A stretch of DNA of 64,000 nucleotides from positions 121,168 through 185,167 of the forward strand of contig NZ_QAOK01000003.1 of NCBI RefSeq assembly GCF_003050865.1. The letters are read 5' to 3'. The stretch's first letter is position 1, and the number at the start of each line of letters is the position of its first letter. Under the pieces are notes generated by a model. It worked only from the letters and a program-made list of their open reading frames with translations. It did no database searches and was not told the DNA's origin. A program made the translations under genes and the position numbers. The stretch comes from Nitrosospira multiformis. GTDB lineage: Bacteria > Pseudomonadota > Gammaproteobacteria > Burkholderiales > Nitrosomonadaceae. This document shows positions 9,905 to 19,713 of this stretch, piece after piece.

Positions 9905-11236
9905 ATGTCTCAACTGACTCCCCGGGAAATCGTTCACGAGCTTGACAAGCACATCATAGGTCAGGATGCCGCCAAGCATTCGGTTGCCATCGCGCTCAGG
10001 AATCGCTGGCGCAGGCAGCAGGTGCAGGATCCGCTGCGCCAGGAGATTACGCCCAAGAATATTTTAATGATCGGTCCGACGGGTGTTGGCAAGACGGAAA
10101 TAGCGCGTCGGCTCGCGAAACTTGCGGATGCGCCGTTCATCAAGGTCGAGGCGACCAAATTTACCGAGGTAGGGTATGTTGGACGTGACGTGGATTCGAT
10201 CATCCGTGATCTCGTGGAAGCCGCGGTCAAGCAGTCGCGGGAGCGTGAAACGCAAAAGATGCACGCACGCGCGGAAGACCATGCTGAGGAACGCATACTC
10301 GATGTGCTATTGCCCGTTGCCAGAGAAACGGGCCTGCAGACGGAATCCATCGAGGCGGAAAGTGCTACCCGCCAGAAATTTCGAAAGAAGCTGCGCGAGG
10401 GAGAGCTCAACGATAAGGAGATCGAAATCGAGCTGGCAACCCCGCATACCCACATGGAAATCTTTGCTCCCCCCGGAATGGAAGAGCTGACGACGCAGAT
10501 TCAAGGCATGTTCCAGAATCTGGGTGCGGAAAGAAAAAGGACGCGAAAGCTGAAAATCCGCGAAGCGATGAAGCTCCTTGTCGATGAGGAAGCCTCGAAG
10601 CTGGTTAATGATGAGGAATTGAAGCTGCGCGCAGTACAGAATGTCGAGCAGAACGGCATCGTGTTTCTGGATGAAATCGACAAGATCACGAGCCGTTCCG
10701 AGACTTCGGGAGCGGATGTGTCGCGCCAGGGGGTTCAGCGGGACCTGCTGCCTCTGGTGGAGGGGACCACGATTTCCACCAAATATGGCATGATCAAGAC
10801 CGATCATATTCTGTTTATCGCCAGCGGGGCATTTCACCTCGCCAAGCCTTCCGATCTGATTCCCGAGATGCAGGGCCGGTTTCCAATTCGGGTTGAGCTC
10901 ACCAGCCTCAGCGCCGACGATTTTGTACAAATCCTCACCAATACGGATGCCTGCTTGACACGTCAATATGAGGCGCTGCTTGAAACTGAAGGGGTGAGGC
11001 TGGAATTTACTCCTGATGCGGTCAAGCGCCTGGCGGAGATCGCTTTTGCAGTCAACGAAAAAACAGAGAATATTGGAGCACGGCGTCTTTATACCGCCAT
11101 GGAAAAACTGCTGGAGGATGTTTCGTTCAATGCCGAGAAGCACCATGGAGACGCAGTTGTCATTGATGCCGCCTATGTGGATAAACGACTCAGCGACCTG
11201 GCGCAAAGCGAGGATCTGGCCCGCTACGTGCTTTAA
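9905..11236 (+). CDS. hslU: HslVU ATPase subunit HslU
   Basis: HslU is the hexameric AAA+ unfoldase that feeds HslV. The 443-residue protein shows Walker [10 protein letters not shown], the pore-loop region with GYVGRDVDS, the variable I-domain (about residues 110-240), Walker [11 protein letters not shown], and sensor-2 [12 protein letters not shown]. The C-terminus ends DLARYVL, close to the conserved tail that inserts into HslV. It starts with ATG and the normal [20 protein letters not shown]. It is convergent with the flavoprotein gene downstream. Confidence 0.97.
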   Translation: MSQLTPREIVHELDKHIIGQDAAKHSVAIALRNRWRRQQVQDPLRQEITPKNILMIGPTGVGKTEIARRLAKLADAPFIKVEATKFTEVGYVGRDVDSIIRDLVEAAVKQSRERETQKMHARAEDHAEERILDVLLPVARETGLQTESIEAESATRQKFRKKLREGELNDKEIEIELATPHTHMEIFAPPGMEELTTQIQGMFQNLGAERKRTRKLKIREAMKLLVDEEASKLVNDEELKLRAVQNVEQNGIVFLDEIDKITSRSETSGADVSRQGVQRDLLPLVEGTTISTKYGMIKTDHILFIASGAFHLAKPSDLIPEMQGRFPIRVELTSLSADDFVQILTNTDACLTRQYEALLETEGVRLEFTPDAVKRLAEIAFAVNEKTENIGARRLYTAMEKLLEDVSFNAEKHHGDAVVIDAAYVDKRLSDLAQSEDLARYVL

Positions 11237-11340
11237 GAAGTCGCTGAAAGCTTCCCATTCTTCAGACAATCTATCTCCCCGTAAGAAAGAAAGATTATCT
11301 CTTTGCGATACAGATACCGCACTTCCGATAGAAGCTGCGG

Positions 11341-12525
11341 TTACACTGATTGCCCTGTCGCATAACCCGATGACCAGGCCCACTGGAAGTTGAAACCACC
11401 CAGTTGGCCCGTGACATCGACGACTTCCCCTACGAAATAAAGTCCGGATACTTTTTTCGATTCCATCGTTCTGGAAGAAAGCTCGGCAGTATCGATGCCT
11501 CCCAGTGTTACTTCCGCCTTTTTGTAGCCTGCGGTGCCGTTCGGGAAAACCTGCCAGGCATGCAATTGAGAGGCCAGTTGCCTCAAGCTCTTGTTGCCAT
11601 ACTCGTTTACAGGCGTTTCCGGAAGCGTACTCCTCATTGCGCTCAGCCACGCTTCTGCAAACCGTCGAGGCAGATGCTGCGCCAACAGATTGGACAGCAG
11701 CGCGCCGCTGTGCCTGCGATCGAGCAACCAACCAGGTGCATCCAGCTCAGGTAGCAGGTTGATATGGATCGGATCTCCCGGTCGCCAGTATGAGGAAATC
11801 TGGAGGATTGCGGGACCGCTCAGACCCCGATGCGTGATCAGCAGATTTTCTCGAAAACGGGCGCCGTTACAGCTCACTATTGTGTCGAGTGCAATGCCCG
11901 AGAGCCCTGAAAAAACGGACAACTGTTCCGGCGCAAAGGTCAGCGGTACCAGGGCGGGACGTAGCGGCGTAACGTTTATGCCGAACTGCTCTGCGATGCG
12001 ATAGCCGAAAGGACTGGCGCCGATTTGCGGAATGGAAAGACCTCCGGTCGCGACTACCAGCGCATCTGTCATCACCTTGCCACAGCTGGTTTCCAATACG
12101 AATCCAGTATCGCCGAAACCCCGGTCTATGCGGCTTACCCCGCAGGACATTTGAAAGATGACTCCAGCGGCCTCGCATTCATTGCTCAGCATGTCAATGA
12201 TTTGCCGCGAACCCTCATCGCAGAATAGCTGTCCCAGCTTTTTTTCGTGATAACGGATGCGATGCTTTTCCACCAGTTCTATGAAGTGGCAAGGAGTGAA
12301 GCGTGCCAGCGCGGATCGGCAAAAATGCGGATTCTGCGACAGAAAATTTTCCGGGGCAGTGTAACGATTCGTGAAATTACACCGGCCGCCTCCCGAGATG
12401 CGGATTTTTTCCGCCAGCTTGGTGGCATGATCCAGCAGCAGCACACTCCGTCCACGCTTTCCCGCTTCCATTGCGCACATCATGCCGGCTGCGCCAGCAC
12501 CTATTACGACGACGTCTTTCTTCAA
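11341..12525 (-). CDS. BaiN/HI0933-family FAD-dependent oxidoreductase
   Basis: A 394-residue flavoprotein of the HI0933 (YhiN/BaiN) family. The N-terminal dinucleotide-binding motif is VVVIGAGAAGMMCAMEAGKRG, shown here in part as GAGAAG, followed by the family signature KIRISGGGRCNFTN and, at the C-terminus, the second FAD contact FVGEVVDVTGQLGGFNFQWA. Members are variously annotated as aminoacetone oxidases or bile-acid reductases, but the natural substrate in this organism is unknown. It ends convergently with hslU; the methyltransferase gene follows on the same strand after 34 bases. Confidence 0.9.
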   Translation of the reverse strand: MKKDVVVIGAGAAGMMCAMEAGKRGRSVLLLDHATKLAEKIRISGGGRCNFTNRYTAPENFLSQNPHFCRSALARFTPCHFIELVEKHRIRYHEKKLGQLFCDEGSRQIIDMLSNECEAAGVIFQMSCGVSRIDRGFGDTGFVLETSCGKVMTDALVVATGGLSIPQIGASPFGYRIAEQFGINVTPLRPALVPLTFAPEQLSVFSGLSGIALDTIVSCNGARFRENLLITHRGLSGPAILQISSYWRPGDPIHINLLPELDAPGWLLDRRHSGALLSNLLAQHLPRRFAEAWLSAMRSTLPETPVNEYGNKSLRQLASQLHAWQVFPNGTAGYKKAEVTLGGIDTAELSSRTMESKKVSGLYFVGEVVDVTGQLGGFNFQWAWSSGYATGQSV

Positions 12526-12559
12526 TTGCGATGCTTACGGGGAAATGAGCCTTATGGGT

Positions 12560-13201
12560 TTACTGGCATTCTGTTGCAGCCTTGCGCCATACGCTGGCCA
12601 GCCAGGGTTGCTGCTCGCGTGGAAGACCTGCCGGGCGATAGTAATGGGCAAGCTCGACGAAACCTGCGCCGGACATATAGCGCCTCCAGCCGTCAATATC
12701 GTGATATACGCAATAACGCCCGTGATTCCAGCCCTCCTCGCTATTCCCGCGGGGATTGGAGCTGAACAGCACGCCGCCCGGTTTCAGCGTTGACCGCAGT
12801 TCTTTCAGCACTCGCGGCAGTTCACCACTCGGAACATGAAACAGGGAGGCATTCGCGAATATGCCATCAAAGTATTCTTCAGGCAGATCGAGCCGGAGGA
12901 AGTCCTGCTGCCATATCTCACAGCCACTATAGTCACGTGCCATTTGGACAAACCGCGTTGCCCCTTCCAGCCCGATCGCCACATGACCGAGATCGGCAAA
13001 AGACTTCAGGTCACGTCCGGGGCCACAGCCCAGATCCAGTATCTTGAAGGGCGGTGGACTTTCGATGTGTCGCAGCAATGCAGCGACATTTTGTCTGACA
13101 TCGTGGTCTTTGGTACCCTCCCAGAACGCTTCGGCTCTTTCGTTGTAACTGTTCAGCGTAAGATGGGAGAGTTTTCCAAGATCCGATGAATCTGTTTTCA
13201 C
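12560..13201 (-). CDS. Class I SAM-dependent methyltransferase
   Basis: A 213-residue Rossmann-fold methyltransferase (methyltransferase type 11/25 class). Motif I is ILDLGCGPGRDLKSF, the acidic residue after strand 2 is in AIGLEGATRFVQMA, and motif III-IV is YFDGIFANASLFHVP; a PGGVLFSSNPRG stretch follows. The N-terminal NSYNERAEAFWEGTKDHDV segment occurs in small-molecule methyltransferases. The substrate is not recognisable. It lies between the flavoprotein and the MNIO operon, 73 bases after the DUF2063 gene on the same strand, so co-transcription is possible. Confidence 0.82.
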   Translation of the reverse strand: MKTDSSDLGKLSHLTLNSYNERAEAFWEGTKDHDVRQNVAALLRHIESPPPFKILDLGCGPGRDLKSFADLGHVAIGLEGATRFVQMARDYSGCEIWQQDFLRLDLPEEYFDGIFANASLFHVPSGELPRVLKELRSTLKPGGVLFSSNPRGNSEEGWNHGRYCVYHDIDGWRRYMSGAGFVELAHYYRPAGLPREQQPWLASVWRKAATECQ

Positions 13202-13274
13202 GGCAGCTTACACAAATAGGGTAAAAATCAGGCGGACATTCTGTCCTGTCTCGCGTGAGTCGAACGAAAAGCAC

Positions 13275-14033
13275 TTACTTTCTGGCAACACCCAGCAATG
13301 CGCCGCGAGCCTGAAGATCAGTCATGATTTTCAACCCGCCCTGCATCACGGCTTCGGGTGAGGGATGCCTGCTTTCAGTCGTGATGATTTCAAGAGCGGC
13401 ATGCCCCGTGTGCTCTTCCAGCGCAAGCAGATCTATCAGACGCGCAGTAAAGGCGTTGATTTCTGAAAATTGAATCTCGTCATCCGCGTCACGAAACAGC
13501 AACAGGTAAGTTTTTGCCTGGGCGATGCGAGTGCGTGGACGGATGTGATGGACTGGCCAGTGATAGCAAAGGTTGGCAAGCACGGGATTCAAAAGAGGTC
13601 TTCCCTCAAGCAGATTACCGGCGATATCGATCGTCTTCCAATCAGGCATGCCCGTCGATGTGGACAATGCCAGTTCCATCCATTCGTAGTGCGCGAACTC
13701 CAGGAGGAACTCCGGGTAGTTTTGAGGGATGGTGCCTTCATTCGCCAGAAATTCAATAAACTCACCGGCTATCTGATGAAAAAGGGGAGAACGGCTACGG
13801 TGCGCAATGAGAAAGGCGCGCACCAGCCTCGACCATCGACGCGACCCCAGCACATCTCGGGTCACCGGGAAGCATCTGAGAAGAAAGCCGTCGAGATTCT
13901 CGTAAACCAGTCTGCTGTATATGCGCATTCGCCGCGCGTCGATTCCAGATGGAACAGGCTTTGCTCCGGGATTGCGAAGGTGCGCAGTAAAGGCGTACTG
14001 GAAGCGCTGAAATTCAGGAAGCTGAACAGACAT
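13275..14033 (-). CDS. DUF2063 / HvfC-BufC-like partner of the MNIO enzyme
   Basis: A DUF2063 protein (annotated in databases as putative DNA-binding, now known as HvfC/BufC-type partner of MNIO enzymes that make modified peptides). The N-terminus LPEFQRFQYAFTAHLRNP, then RRMRIYSRLVYENLDGFLLRCFPV, is diagnostic. I chose the ATG giving MSVQLPEF (253 residues); an in-frame start five residues earlier is possible. It overlaps the end of the DUF692 gene by about 20 bases, indicating translational coupling. In characterised systems this protein presents the precursor to the MNIO enzyme; that role here is inferred from family and context. Confidence 0.85.
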   Translation of the reverse strand: MSVQLPEFQRFQYAFTAHLRNPGAKPVPSGIDARRMRIYSRLVYENLDGFLLRCFPVTRDVLGSRRWSRLVRAFLIAHRSRSPLFHQIAGEFIEFLANEGTIPQNYPEFLLEFAHYEWMELALSTSTGMPDWKTIDIAGNLLEGRPLLNPVLANLCYHWPVHHIRPRTRIAQAKTYLLLFRDADDEIQFSEINAFTARLIDLLALEEHTGHAALEIITTESRHPSPEAVMQGGLKIMTDLQARGALLGVARK

Positions 14034-14868
14034 CGCCTGAATGCGCATGCCGCGCCTGGATCAGTGCGATGCGTTGCACTTCCTGCATCAACTGGTCGAG
14101 CGGAGGAATATTGAAGTCACGCTCGAGCAAAGTCGGCGCAACACCGTGCATGCCGTAAGTTTGATCCAGCAGCGACCATACCGGATCGATTACATCGGCG
14201 CCGTGAGTGTCGATGATCAGATTCTCCGCCTCCTTATGATGCCCGGCCATGTGCATATACACGATGCGACCGGAAGGCAGGGCACGGATGAAGTCCACGG
14301 GATCGTAGTCGTGGTTAATGCTGTTGACGTAAACGTTATTGACATCGAGATGAAGATCACAGTCCGCCTCCAGCAACACAGCCTGGATAAAGTCCAATTC
14401 ACTCATATCGGTGATAGGCGAAGCGACATAAAACGATGCATTTTCCAATGCAATACGCCGCTCGAGAATATCCTGTGCACGGCGAACGCGTTCAGCGACA
14501 TATTTTACCGCTTCCTCCGTAAAAGGGATCGGGAGCAGATCGTACAGGTGACCATCGTCAGAGCAGTAGGAAAGATGTTCCGTATAAAGAAGTACCCGGT
14601 GCTGATCGAGGAAGTGGCGAATCTTTTGCAACAGCACTTCATCCAGGGGAGCAGGACCGCCGATTGAAAGGGAAAGGCCATGGCAGACAAAAGGATAGCG
14701 CTCGGTAAAAAAACGCAGATCCCGTGCCGCGCCTCCACCAAGGTCGATCCAGTTCTCGGGAGCGATCTCGAAAAAATCGATGGCGTCGGGGACACCACTT
14801 TTCAGCGCAGGAATGAGCTCCCGCCGGAAGCCCAGCCCCACGCGGGCGAGGCGTGGGAACTGTTGCAT
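14014..14868 (-). CDS. MNIO (DUF692) multinuclear iron oxidase, HvfB/BufB-like
   Basis: A 284-residue DUF692 TIM-barrel enzyme. Members are multinuclear non-haem iron oxidases that rewrite cysteine in ribosomal precursor peptides, for example to oxazolone/thioamide or thiooxazole copper ligands. Metal-ligand motifs are visible in order: EIAPENW, CHGLSLSIGG, EHLSYC, ENASFY, LDVNNVYVNSINHDYD, YMHMAGHH and IDTHGADV. It starts six bases after the EF-hand-like precursor and overlaps the DUF2063 partner. The combination precursor-DUF692-DUF2063 is the canonical bufferin/HvfABC layout. The exact modification is unknown. Confidence 0.9.
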   Translation of the reverse strand: MQQFPRLARVGLGFRRELIPALKSGVPDAIDFFEIAPENWIDLGGGAARDLRFFTERYPFVCHGLSLSIGGPAPLDEVLLQKIRHFLDQHRVLLYTEHLSYCSDDGHLYDLLPIPFTEEAVKYVAERVRRAQDILERRIALENASFYVASPITDMSELDFIQAVLLEADCDLHLDVNNVYVNSINHDYDPVDFIRALPSGRIVYMHMAGHHKEAENLIIDTHGADVIDPVWSLLDQTYGMHGVAPTLLERDFNIPPLDQLMQEVQRIALIQARHAHSGDVCSAS

Positions 14869-14874
14869 GTCCAG

Positions 14875-15288
14875 TTATTTCTTCATCTGGCCATGAGATG
14901 CTGCTGTTCCGCCACCGGACCTGCTTTTTGCAAAGCTGTCCGCTTCCGCCGGGTCGACGGCTCCATCCTTATTTGCGTCAATCTTGTCGAAGATGTCTTC
15001 GTGATGCTTGATAAATTCTTCCTTGGTCACTTTATTATCTTTATTCTTGTCCGCCAGCGACATGCCGCAATTTCCCTCTGTCGCTTTTGCGCCCGCCCCA
15101 TATTTGCTGGGATCCACCCTGTCGGCGTAAGCCACTACATAACGCTCGTTTAACGACTGCATGACGAAAGGATTGCTTGCCTTGCTGTCCGCCTCACTGT
15201 CGCCCGCGAAAACAATGGGAGAGGCGCCAAGGCCGGTAACAAGGACCGACCCTATGACCGCGGAAATCCTGGATTTTTTGTCTTGCAC
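14875..15288 (-). CDS. Exported EF-hand-like putative MNIO precursor with a single EGNCG motif
   Basis: A 137-residue protein starting at GTG after AAGGAG. It has a Sec signal peptide (about residues 1-28, ending PIVFA-G), then a charged region, one EGNCG motif near residue 72 holding the only cysteine, and two EF-hand-like loops (DKNKDNKVTKEEF and DANKDGAVDPAEAD). The tail is Ser/Gly-rich. HvfA-type precursors carry EGKCG motifs that the MNIO enzyme modifies, so this is the likely substrate of the adjacent DUF692/DUF2063 pair. The fusion to EF-hand loops suggests Ca or other metal binding after export. Role in copper buffering is inference. Confidence 0.75.
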   Translation of the reverse strand: MQDKKSRISAVIGSVLVTGLGASPIVFAGDSEADSKASNPFVMQSLNERYVVAYADRVDPSKYGAGAKATEGNCGMSLADKNKDNKVTKEEFIKHHEDIFDKIDANKDGAVDPAEADSFAKSRSGGGTAASHGQMKK

Positions 15289-15734
15289 AGTTAGTTCTCC
15301 TTGAATCTGGAAAAAATATTATGTCACAGTTTGACAGGAACGGGAGCCGATTCCGCTGATTCCGCAGCGATCGGGAACAGGAAATTCTCCCGGAGAGGCT
15401 TGCAGCAAAATAACGTATTTATTTCTTGCGGGGGTATTCAAGGACTAAAAATTCTGCAAGAATTCGTGCTGCCCCATGTGTCCCCCTATATGTTCCACAG
15501 GGAGTTGAACGTGAAGAGGCTGCGGTTTTGTCATGAACAGGAGGATGAGAGCCTGGTTCTTAAGCTAAACTGTGGGATTTCCGTTCCTGGCGAAACCTTG
15601 ACAAGTTTCTGCCAACCGTATTGCTCTCAGAACGCATCAACTGAACCGGAGATGAGTTATCTGTATAATGGGTTGTTTTTAAATAGCAGTTGCATTGTTA
15701 CACGTCACCCAGCAATGGAAAGGAAATACTGACT
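15289..15734 (+). other. Divergent intergenic region between MNIO operon and dksA
   Basis: This stretch holds the leaders of two divergent genes. A TATAAT hexamer at 15663-15668 is a plausible -10 for dksA, about 65 bases before its ATG, but no good -35 is seen. GGAAAGGAAA precedes the dksA start. A 143-codon frame on the plus strand runs through here but has no recognisable protein features. Confidence 0.4.
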
Positions 15735-16157
15735 ATGCCGCAAGAAATGTATAAACAAGCCACTCCCTACATACCCTCGAAGGGAGAAAGCTACATGAGT
15801 TCCAAGCAGCTTATGCATTTCCGCAATATTCTGGAAGGCATCAAGTTTGAATTGGGACAGGATATCGATCGCACGGTTCACACTATGCAGGACGAAGCCA
15901 CAATATTTGCTGATCCTAACGACCGCGCCAGCCAGGAGTCGGACATGGCGCTTGAATTAAGAAATCGTGACCGTGAACGCAAGCTGATCAAGAAGATAGA
16001 TGAAACGATCTCAAAAATAGATACTGGAGATTACGGTTATTGCGAAAGCTGCGGTGTGGAAATCGGTTTAAAGCGCCTTGAAGCCCGCCCCACCGCCACA
16101 CTCTGCATCGACTGCAAGACTCTGGATGAAATAAGGGAAAAGCAAGTCGCGAAATAA
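15735..16157 (+). CDS. dksA: RNA polymerase-binding transcription factor DksA
   Basis: DksA binds the RNA polymerase secondary channel and, with ppGpp, adjusts rRNA and amino-acid promoters. I chose the ATG at 15735 (MPQEMYKQ, 140 residues) because GGAAAGGAAA precedes it and upstream in-frame residues are not conserved. The coiled-coil tip carries [11 protein letters not shown], matching the DxxDxA tip, and the zinc finger is [17 protein letters not shown] followed by CIDC. Length fits DksA rather than the shorter TraR. It is convergent with pnp. Confidence 0.92.
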   Translation: MPQEMYKQATPYIPSKGESYMSSKQLMHFRNILEGIKFELGQDIDRTVHTMQDEATIFADPNDRASQESDMALELRNRDRERKLIKKIDETISKIDTGDYGYCESCGVEIGLKRLEARPTATLCIDCKTLDEIREKQVAK

Positions 16158-16206
16158 ACATCTGCCTGCTTTTCACTTAGATTCTGCAGGCAACCACGTA
16201 CTTCAT

Positions 16207-16275
16207 TGACTTCCCGGAATAAAAGCCCCATCGACAGGAGGCACTTATTCCGGGAAGTCAGCTAACTGAGCTGAC
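16207..16275. repeat. Two overlapping, mutually exclusive inverted repeats between dksA and pnp
   Basis: The first is a perfect 16-base inverted repeat, TGACTTCCCGGAATAA (16207-16222) and its complement (16245-16260), with a 22-base loop. The second, GTCAGCT (16257-16263) and AGCTGAC (16269-16275), shares the GTCA at 16257-16260 with the first. No T-run follows on either strand. They probably end or stabilise the convergent dksA and pnp transcripts. Confidence 0.6.
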
Positions 16276-16394
16276 TTCAAAAAACGGAAGATACGGGAGA
16301 CAGGAGATAGGGCAGGGATAAGAGGACAAGGAACTGCATCGAGAAAGTGGCGCAGTTCTGCTCCTTGTGGAAAATTCTTCTCTCTGTTCTGCCA

Positions 16395-18500
16395 TCAGGT
16401 GGTCGCGTTGTCCGCCACATCGGAGGCAACCGCTTTCATGCTGAGACGCAACCTTCCCTTGTCGTCAGCTTCCAGGACCTTCACCCGAACCACTTGTCCT
16501 TCCTTGAGGTGGTCCCCAACATTGTTTACGCGCTCATTGGCGATTTGCGAGATATGCAGCAGGCCGTCCTTGCCCGGAAGTACGCTGACAATGGCGCCAA
16601 AATCCAGAAGCTTCAGCACTGTTCCGTCGTATACCCGCCCCACTTCAACCTCGGCCGTGATGTCTTCGATGCGCTTTCTCGCCAGCTCGCCACCCTCCGC
16701 GTTGACACATGCGATCATAACATTGCCATCGTCCGTAATATCGATGGTGGTGCCCGTCTCTTCAGTAAGCGCACGGATCACTGCGCCCCCTTTTCCTATG
16801 ACGTCCCGTATTTTCTCGGGGTTGATTCTGATCTTGATGATACGGGGAGCATGTTCCGAGATATCCTCGCGCCTGGCCGGCAACGCCTCCTTCATGATCG
16901 CGAGAATATGGATCCGCCCTTCCCTTGCCTGAACCAGGGCAGCATGCAGGATCTCTTTGGTGATCCCCTGAATCTTGATATCCATCTGCAGGGCGGTAAT
17001 GCCATTTTCGGTACCCGCCACCTTGAAATCCATGTCGCCCAGGTGATCTTCATCACCCAGAATATCAGTGAGCACGGCAAACCGGTTGCCTTCCTTGATG
17101 AGCCCCATGGCAATACCCGCCACATGTCCCTTCAGGGGTACGCCGGCATCCATCAATGCCAGGCAGCCGCCGCAAACGGATGCCATGGAACTGGAGCCAT
17201 TGGATTCGGTAATTTCAGAAACCACACGAAGCGAATAGCCAAACTCTTCCGGGGAAGGCAGAATTGCAACCAGGGCCCGTTTTGCCAGCCGTCCGTGCCC
17301 GATTTCACGCCGCTTGGGTGTTCCAACCCGTCCCGTCTCTCCGGTGGCATAGGGAGGCATGTTGTAGTGAAGCATGAAACGCTCGGAGTAATCTCCCTGG
17401 AGAGCATCGATTTTCTGCTCATCGCGACCGGTCCCCAGCGTTGCAACTACCAGGGCCTGGGTTTCTCCGCGGGTAAATAATGCCGAACCATGGGTCCGCG
17501 GCAGAAGGCCGGTACGGATCGTTATTGGCCTGACGGTGCGAGTATCGCGCCCATCGATGCGCGGTTCGCCGTCCAGAATCTGCGAGCGCACGATTCTCGA
17601 TTCCAGCGCAAAACAAGCCTCCTTCACCGCCTGGGCATCAGGACCTTCCTCGTTCTCGACGCCGAGTTCGGTAAAGACTTTTGTCCAGATGCTGTCTATG
17701 GTCTCGGACCTTACCTGCTTCTGCTTCTGGCGGAAAGCGGCACGCAGATCATTCTCCGCCAGTTCCGCAATTTTAATGGCCAGTGCAGGGTCTCTTGCAG
17801 GTGGTTCCCAATCCCATGCGGTCACGCCCGCCTCATCCGCCAGTTCATTGATCGCGTCGATGACAATCTGCATTTGCTGATGACCATAAACGATGGCGCC
17901 CAGCATGACATCCTCCGACAGCTCCATCGCATCGGATTCTACCATCAGCACAGCCTGCCGTGTGCCAGCCACGATCAGATTCAGTTGTGTCTGCTTCAGG
18001 GCGCTGGTATCGGGATTCAATATATATTCGCCATTGATGTAGCCAATCCGCGCGGCGCCAATAGGTCCGTTGAACGGGATGCCTGAGAGCACCAGCGCGG
18101 CAGATGCGCCCAGCATGGCGGGAATATCGGCATCTACTTCGTTATCGGAAGACAGGACGGTGGCTACCACCTGCACTTCGTTGTAGAAATTTTCAGGAAA
18201 AAGGGGACGGATCGGGCGATCGATCAGACGGGAGGTAAGAATTTCCTTTTCGGAGGGGCGGCCTTCACGTTTGAAAAAACTGCCGGGTATCCGGCCAGCC
18301 GCGTAGCTCCTTTCCTGATAGTCTACCGTCAGGGGGAAAAAATCCTGCCCCTGCTTGGCGCTTTTTGCACCTACCACGGTAACCAGGACGACGGTATCGC
18401 CCATGCTAACCATAATGGCGGCATGTGCCTGCCTTGCTATTTCTCCGGTTTCGAATGTTAGTTGATGAGATCCGTACGTAACACTTTTCTTGATTTTCAA
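16395..18500 (-). CDS. pnp: Polynucleotide phosphorylase
   Basis: PNPase is a trimeric 3'-5' phosphorolytic exoribonuclease and part of the RNA degradosome. The 701-residue protein has two RNase PH domains (about 1-220 and 310-550; phosphate-binding region with [12 protein letters not shown]), an intervening helical domain, a KH domain ([18 protein letters not shown] near residue 560) and an S1 domain ([16 protein letters not shown]). Its start [24 protein letters not shown] is standard. It lies 144 bases downstream of rpsO, the conserved rpsO-pnp operon; in E. coli this pair is autoregulated by RNase III and PNPase. Confidence 0.97.
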   Translation of the reverse strand: MKIKKSVTYGSHQLTFETGEIARQAHAAIMVSMGDTVVLVTVVGAKSAKQGQDFFPLTVDYQERSYAAGRIPGSFFKREGRPSEKEILTSRLIDRPIRPLFPENFYNEVQVVATVLSSDNEVDADIPAMLGASAALVLSGIPFNGPIGAARIGYINGEYILNPDTSALKQTQLNLIVAGTRQAVLMVESDAMELSEDVMLGAIVYGHQQMQIVIDAINELADEAGVTAWDWEPPARDPALAIKIAELAENDLRAAFRQKQKQVRSETIDSIWTKVFTELGVENEEGPDAQAVKEACFALESRIVRSQILDGEPRIDGRDTRTVRPITIRTGLLPRTHGSALFTRGETQALVVATLGTGRDEQKIDALQGDYSERFMLHYNMPPYATGETGRVGTPKRREIGHGRLAKRALVAILPSPEEFGYSLRVVSEITESNGSSSMASVCGGCLALMDAGVPLKGHVAGIAMGLIKEGNRFAVLTDILGDEDHLGDMDFKVAGTENGITALQMDIKIQGITKEILHAALVQAREGRIHILAIMKEALPARREDISEHAPRIIKIRINPEKIRDVIGKGGAVIRALTEETGTTIDITDDGNVMIACVNAEGGELARKRIEDITAEVEVGRVYDGTVLKLLDFGAIVSVLPGKDGLLHISQIANERVNNVGDHLKEGQVVRVKVLEADDKGRLRLSMKAVASDVADNATT

Positions 18501-18644
18501 TTAACTGCCCTTTTCGATTAAATCATCCCGGCTTCGCTTCCAGGCACCACAGCTTTGGTCGCGCAACCGATACAAGCGGAATCCATTCCGGTGCTCAAGG
18601 AAGCAATAGGTTATTCCGCTGCTATCTCAATCGGGGATTTACTT

Positions 18645-18914
18645 TTATTTACGCAGGCCGAGCCGTTCTATCAGCGCCCGGTAGCTCTCCACACTGTGCT
18701 GCTTCAAATAATCGAGCAGCTTGCGCCGACGGCTTACCATCCGCAGCAAACCGCGGCGAGAGTGATGATCCTTGACATGCGCTTTGAAATGACCGGCCAG
18801 ATCGTTGATACGGGCGGTCAGTAACGCGACCTGCACTTCGGGAGAACCCGTATCTCCCGCAGCCCGTTGATAATCGCGCACCACCTGTGCTTTTTGATCG
18901 GTTGTGACTGCCAT
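18645..18914 (-). CDS. rpsO: 30S ribosomal protein S15
   Basis: S15 binds the central domain of 16S rRNA. I chose the start giving [16 protein letters not shown] (89 residues, the usual length), preceded by GGAG seven bases upstream on the minus strand; an in-frame ATG four codons earlier is unlikely. The conserved helix [25 protein letters not shown] and [22 protein letters not shown] are intact. It is followed by pnp and preceded, on the same strand, by the hopanoid gene hpnG. Confidence 0.97.
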   Translation of the reverse strand: MAVTTDQKAQVVRDYQRAAGDTGSPEVQVALLTARINDLAGHFKAHVKDHHSRRGLLRMVSRRRKLLDYLKQHSVESYRALIERLGLRK

Positions 18915-18975
18915 GCTATTCTCCATTACGCCTGATGCGAAAGGGCGACATTTTACTCTTTAACAGGGTGAATTC

Positions 18976-19713
18976 TCAAGACATTATTGGAAAGGATGCA
19001 GGCGAACGAATGGCACGCATTTCCGCATCGGCATATCGTACCACCGTCGACAAGGTAGAGCGCGCGGCACGCGCGTCCGATGCCAGCCGCAGCAGTGTGC
19101 CGAGGGTCAGCGAGCGCTTCAGTAACAGCCCCAGCAGACGAACCAGGTGAGGACTTCCGTCCGGCCGTACTGCCTCAAGCAGAACACTGGGGGGCGAGAA
19201 GTCGAGGGGGTCTGAAATAGCGCGTACCGCCATGAATGGCAAGCCGGCATTCGCGGCAACTTCGGCAACTGCGCCGCTTTCCATGTCTACTGCCTTCGCG
19301 CCGGTGGATTCGGCCAGGTCGCGTTTTGCAGAAGTGGAGGTAAGCACCTTGCTGCTGGCAGCCAGGATGCCGCCTGTCACATTCAGGTGATCGGGCAGGC
19401 ATCGCTGCAAGCGAGCGCGCCAATCCAAATCAACCGGCAGGAGACAGTCGCCCGTATGGATCGATTCAGGCAGCATCAGCCCTCCAGAATTCAGGCCGGA
19501 ATGCAATGCGCCCGCAAAGCCGAAGCTCATCAGCGCAGTGGCCCCTGCTGTCCTCAGTCCGGTTGCGGCTGCGCCGGCTGCCTCTGCCCCCACCCCACAA
19601 AGCCAGATAGCAGCGCCATTCCCGAGATCTGTCCTTTGATTGAAGAAGAGGCGCAATGGCGTTATGCAACGCGCCTCCACCCGCATGGCGATAATGATGC
19701 CGACCCCCGTCAC
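18976..19713 (-). CDS. hpnG: Hopanoid-associated phosphorylase HpnG
   Basis: A purine-nucleoside-phosphorylase-superfamily protein. In hopanoid loci HpnG removes adenine from adenosylhopane to give ribosylhopane (hopanoid side-chain synthesis). Features are IIIAMRVEARC, the ALMSFGFAGAL glycine-rich loop and the VDMESGAVAEVAAN active-site segment typical of MTA/SAH nucleosidase-like enzymes. The longest frame begins at 19758, but I prefer GTG at 19713 because it forms a GTGA overlap with the shc stop and gives the usual short N-terminus (246 residues). Its place directly after shc supports HpnG over a general nucleosidase. Confidence 0.85.
   Translation of the reverse strand: MTGVGIIIAMRVEARCITPLRLFFNQRTDLGNGAAIWLCGVGAEAAGAAATGLRTAGATALMSFGFAGALHSGLNSGGLMLPESIHTGDCLLPVDLDWRARLQRCLPDHLNVTGGILAASSKVLTSTSAKRDLAESTGAKAVDMESGAVAEVAANAGLPFMAVRAISDPLDFSPPSVLLEAVRPDGSPHLVRLLGLLLKRSLTLGTLLRLASDARAARSTLSTVVRYADAEMRAIRSPASFPIMS

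Noticed and set aside
10307..11731. 474-codon frame on the minus strand
   Set aside because: It lies antisense to hslU and the next gene, has no recognisable domain, and hslU has full conservation on the other strand.
15301..15732. 143-codon plus-strand frame before dksA
   Set aside because: It fills the dksA promoter region, has no domain, and overlaps the candidate -10.
16347..17480. 377-codon frame on the plus strand
   Set aside because: Antisense to pnp, without family features or ribosome-binding site.
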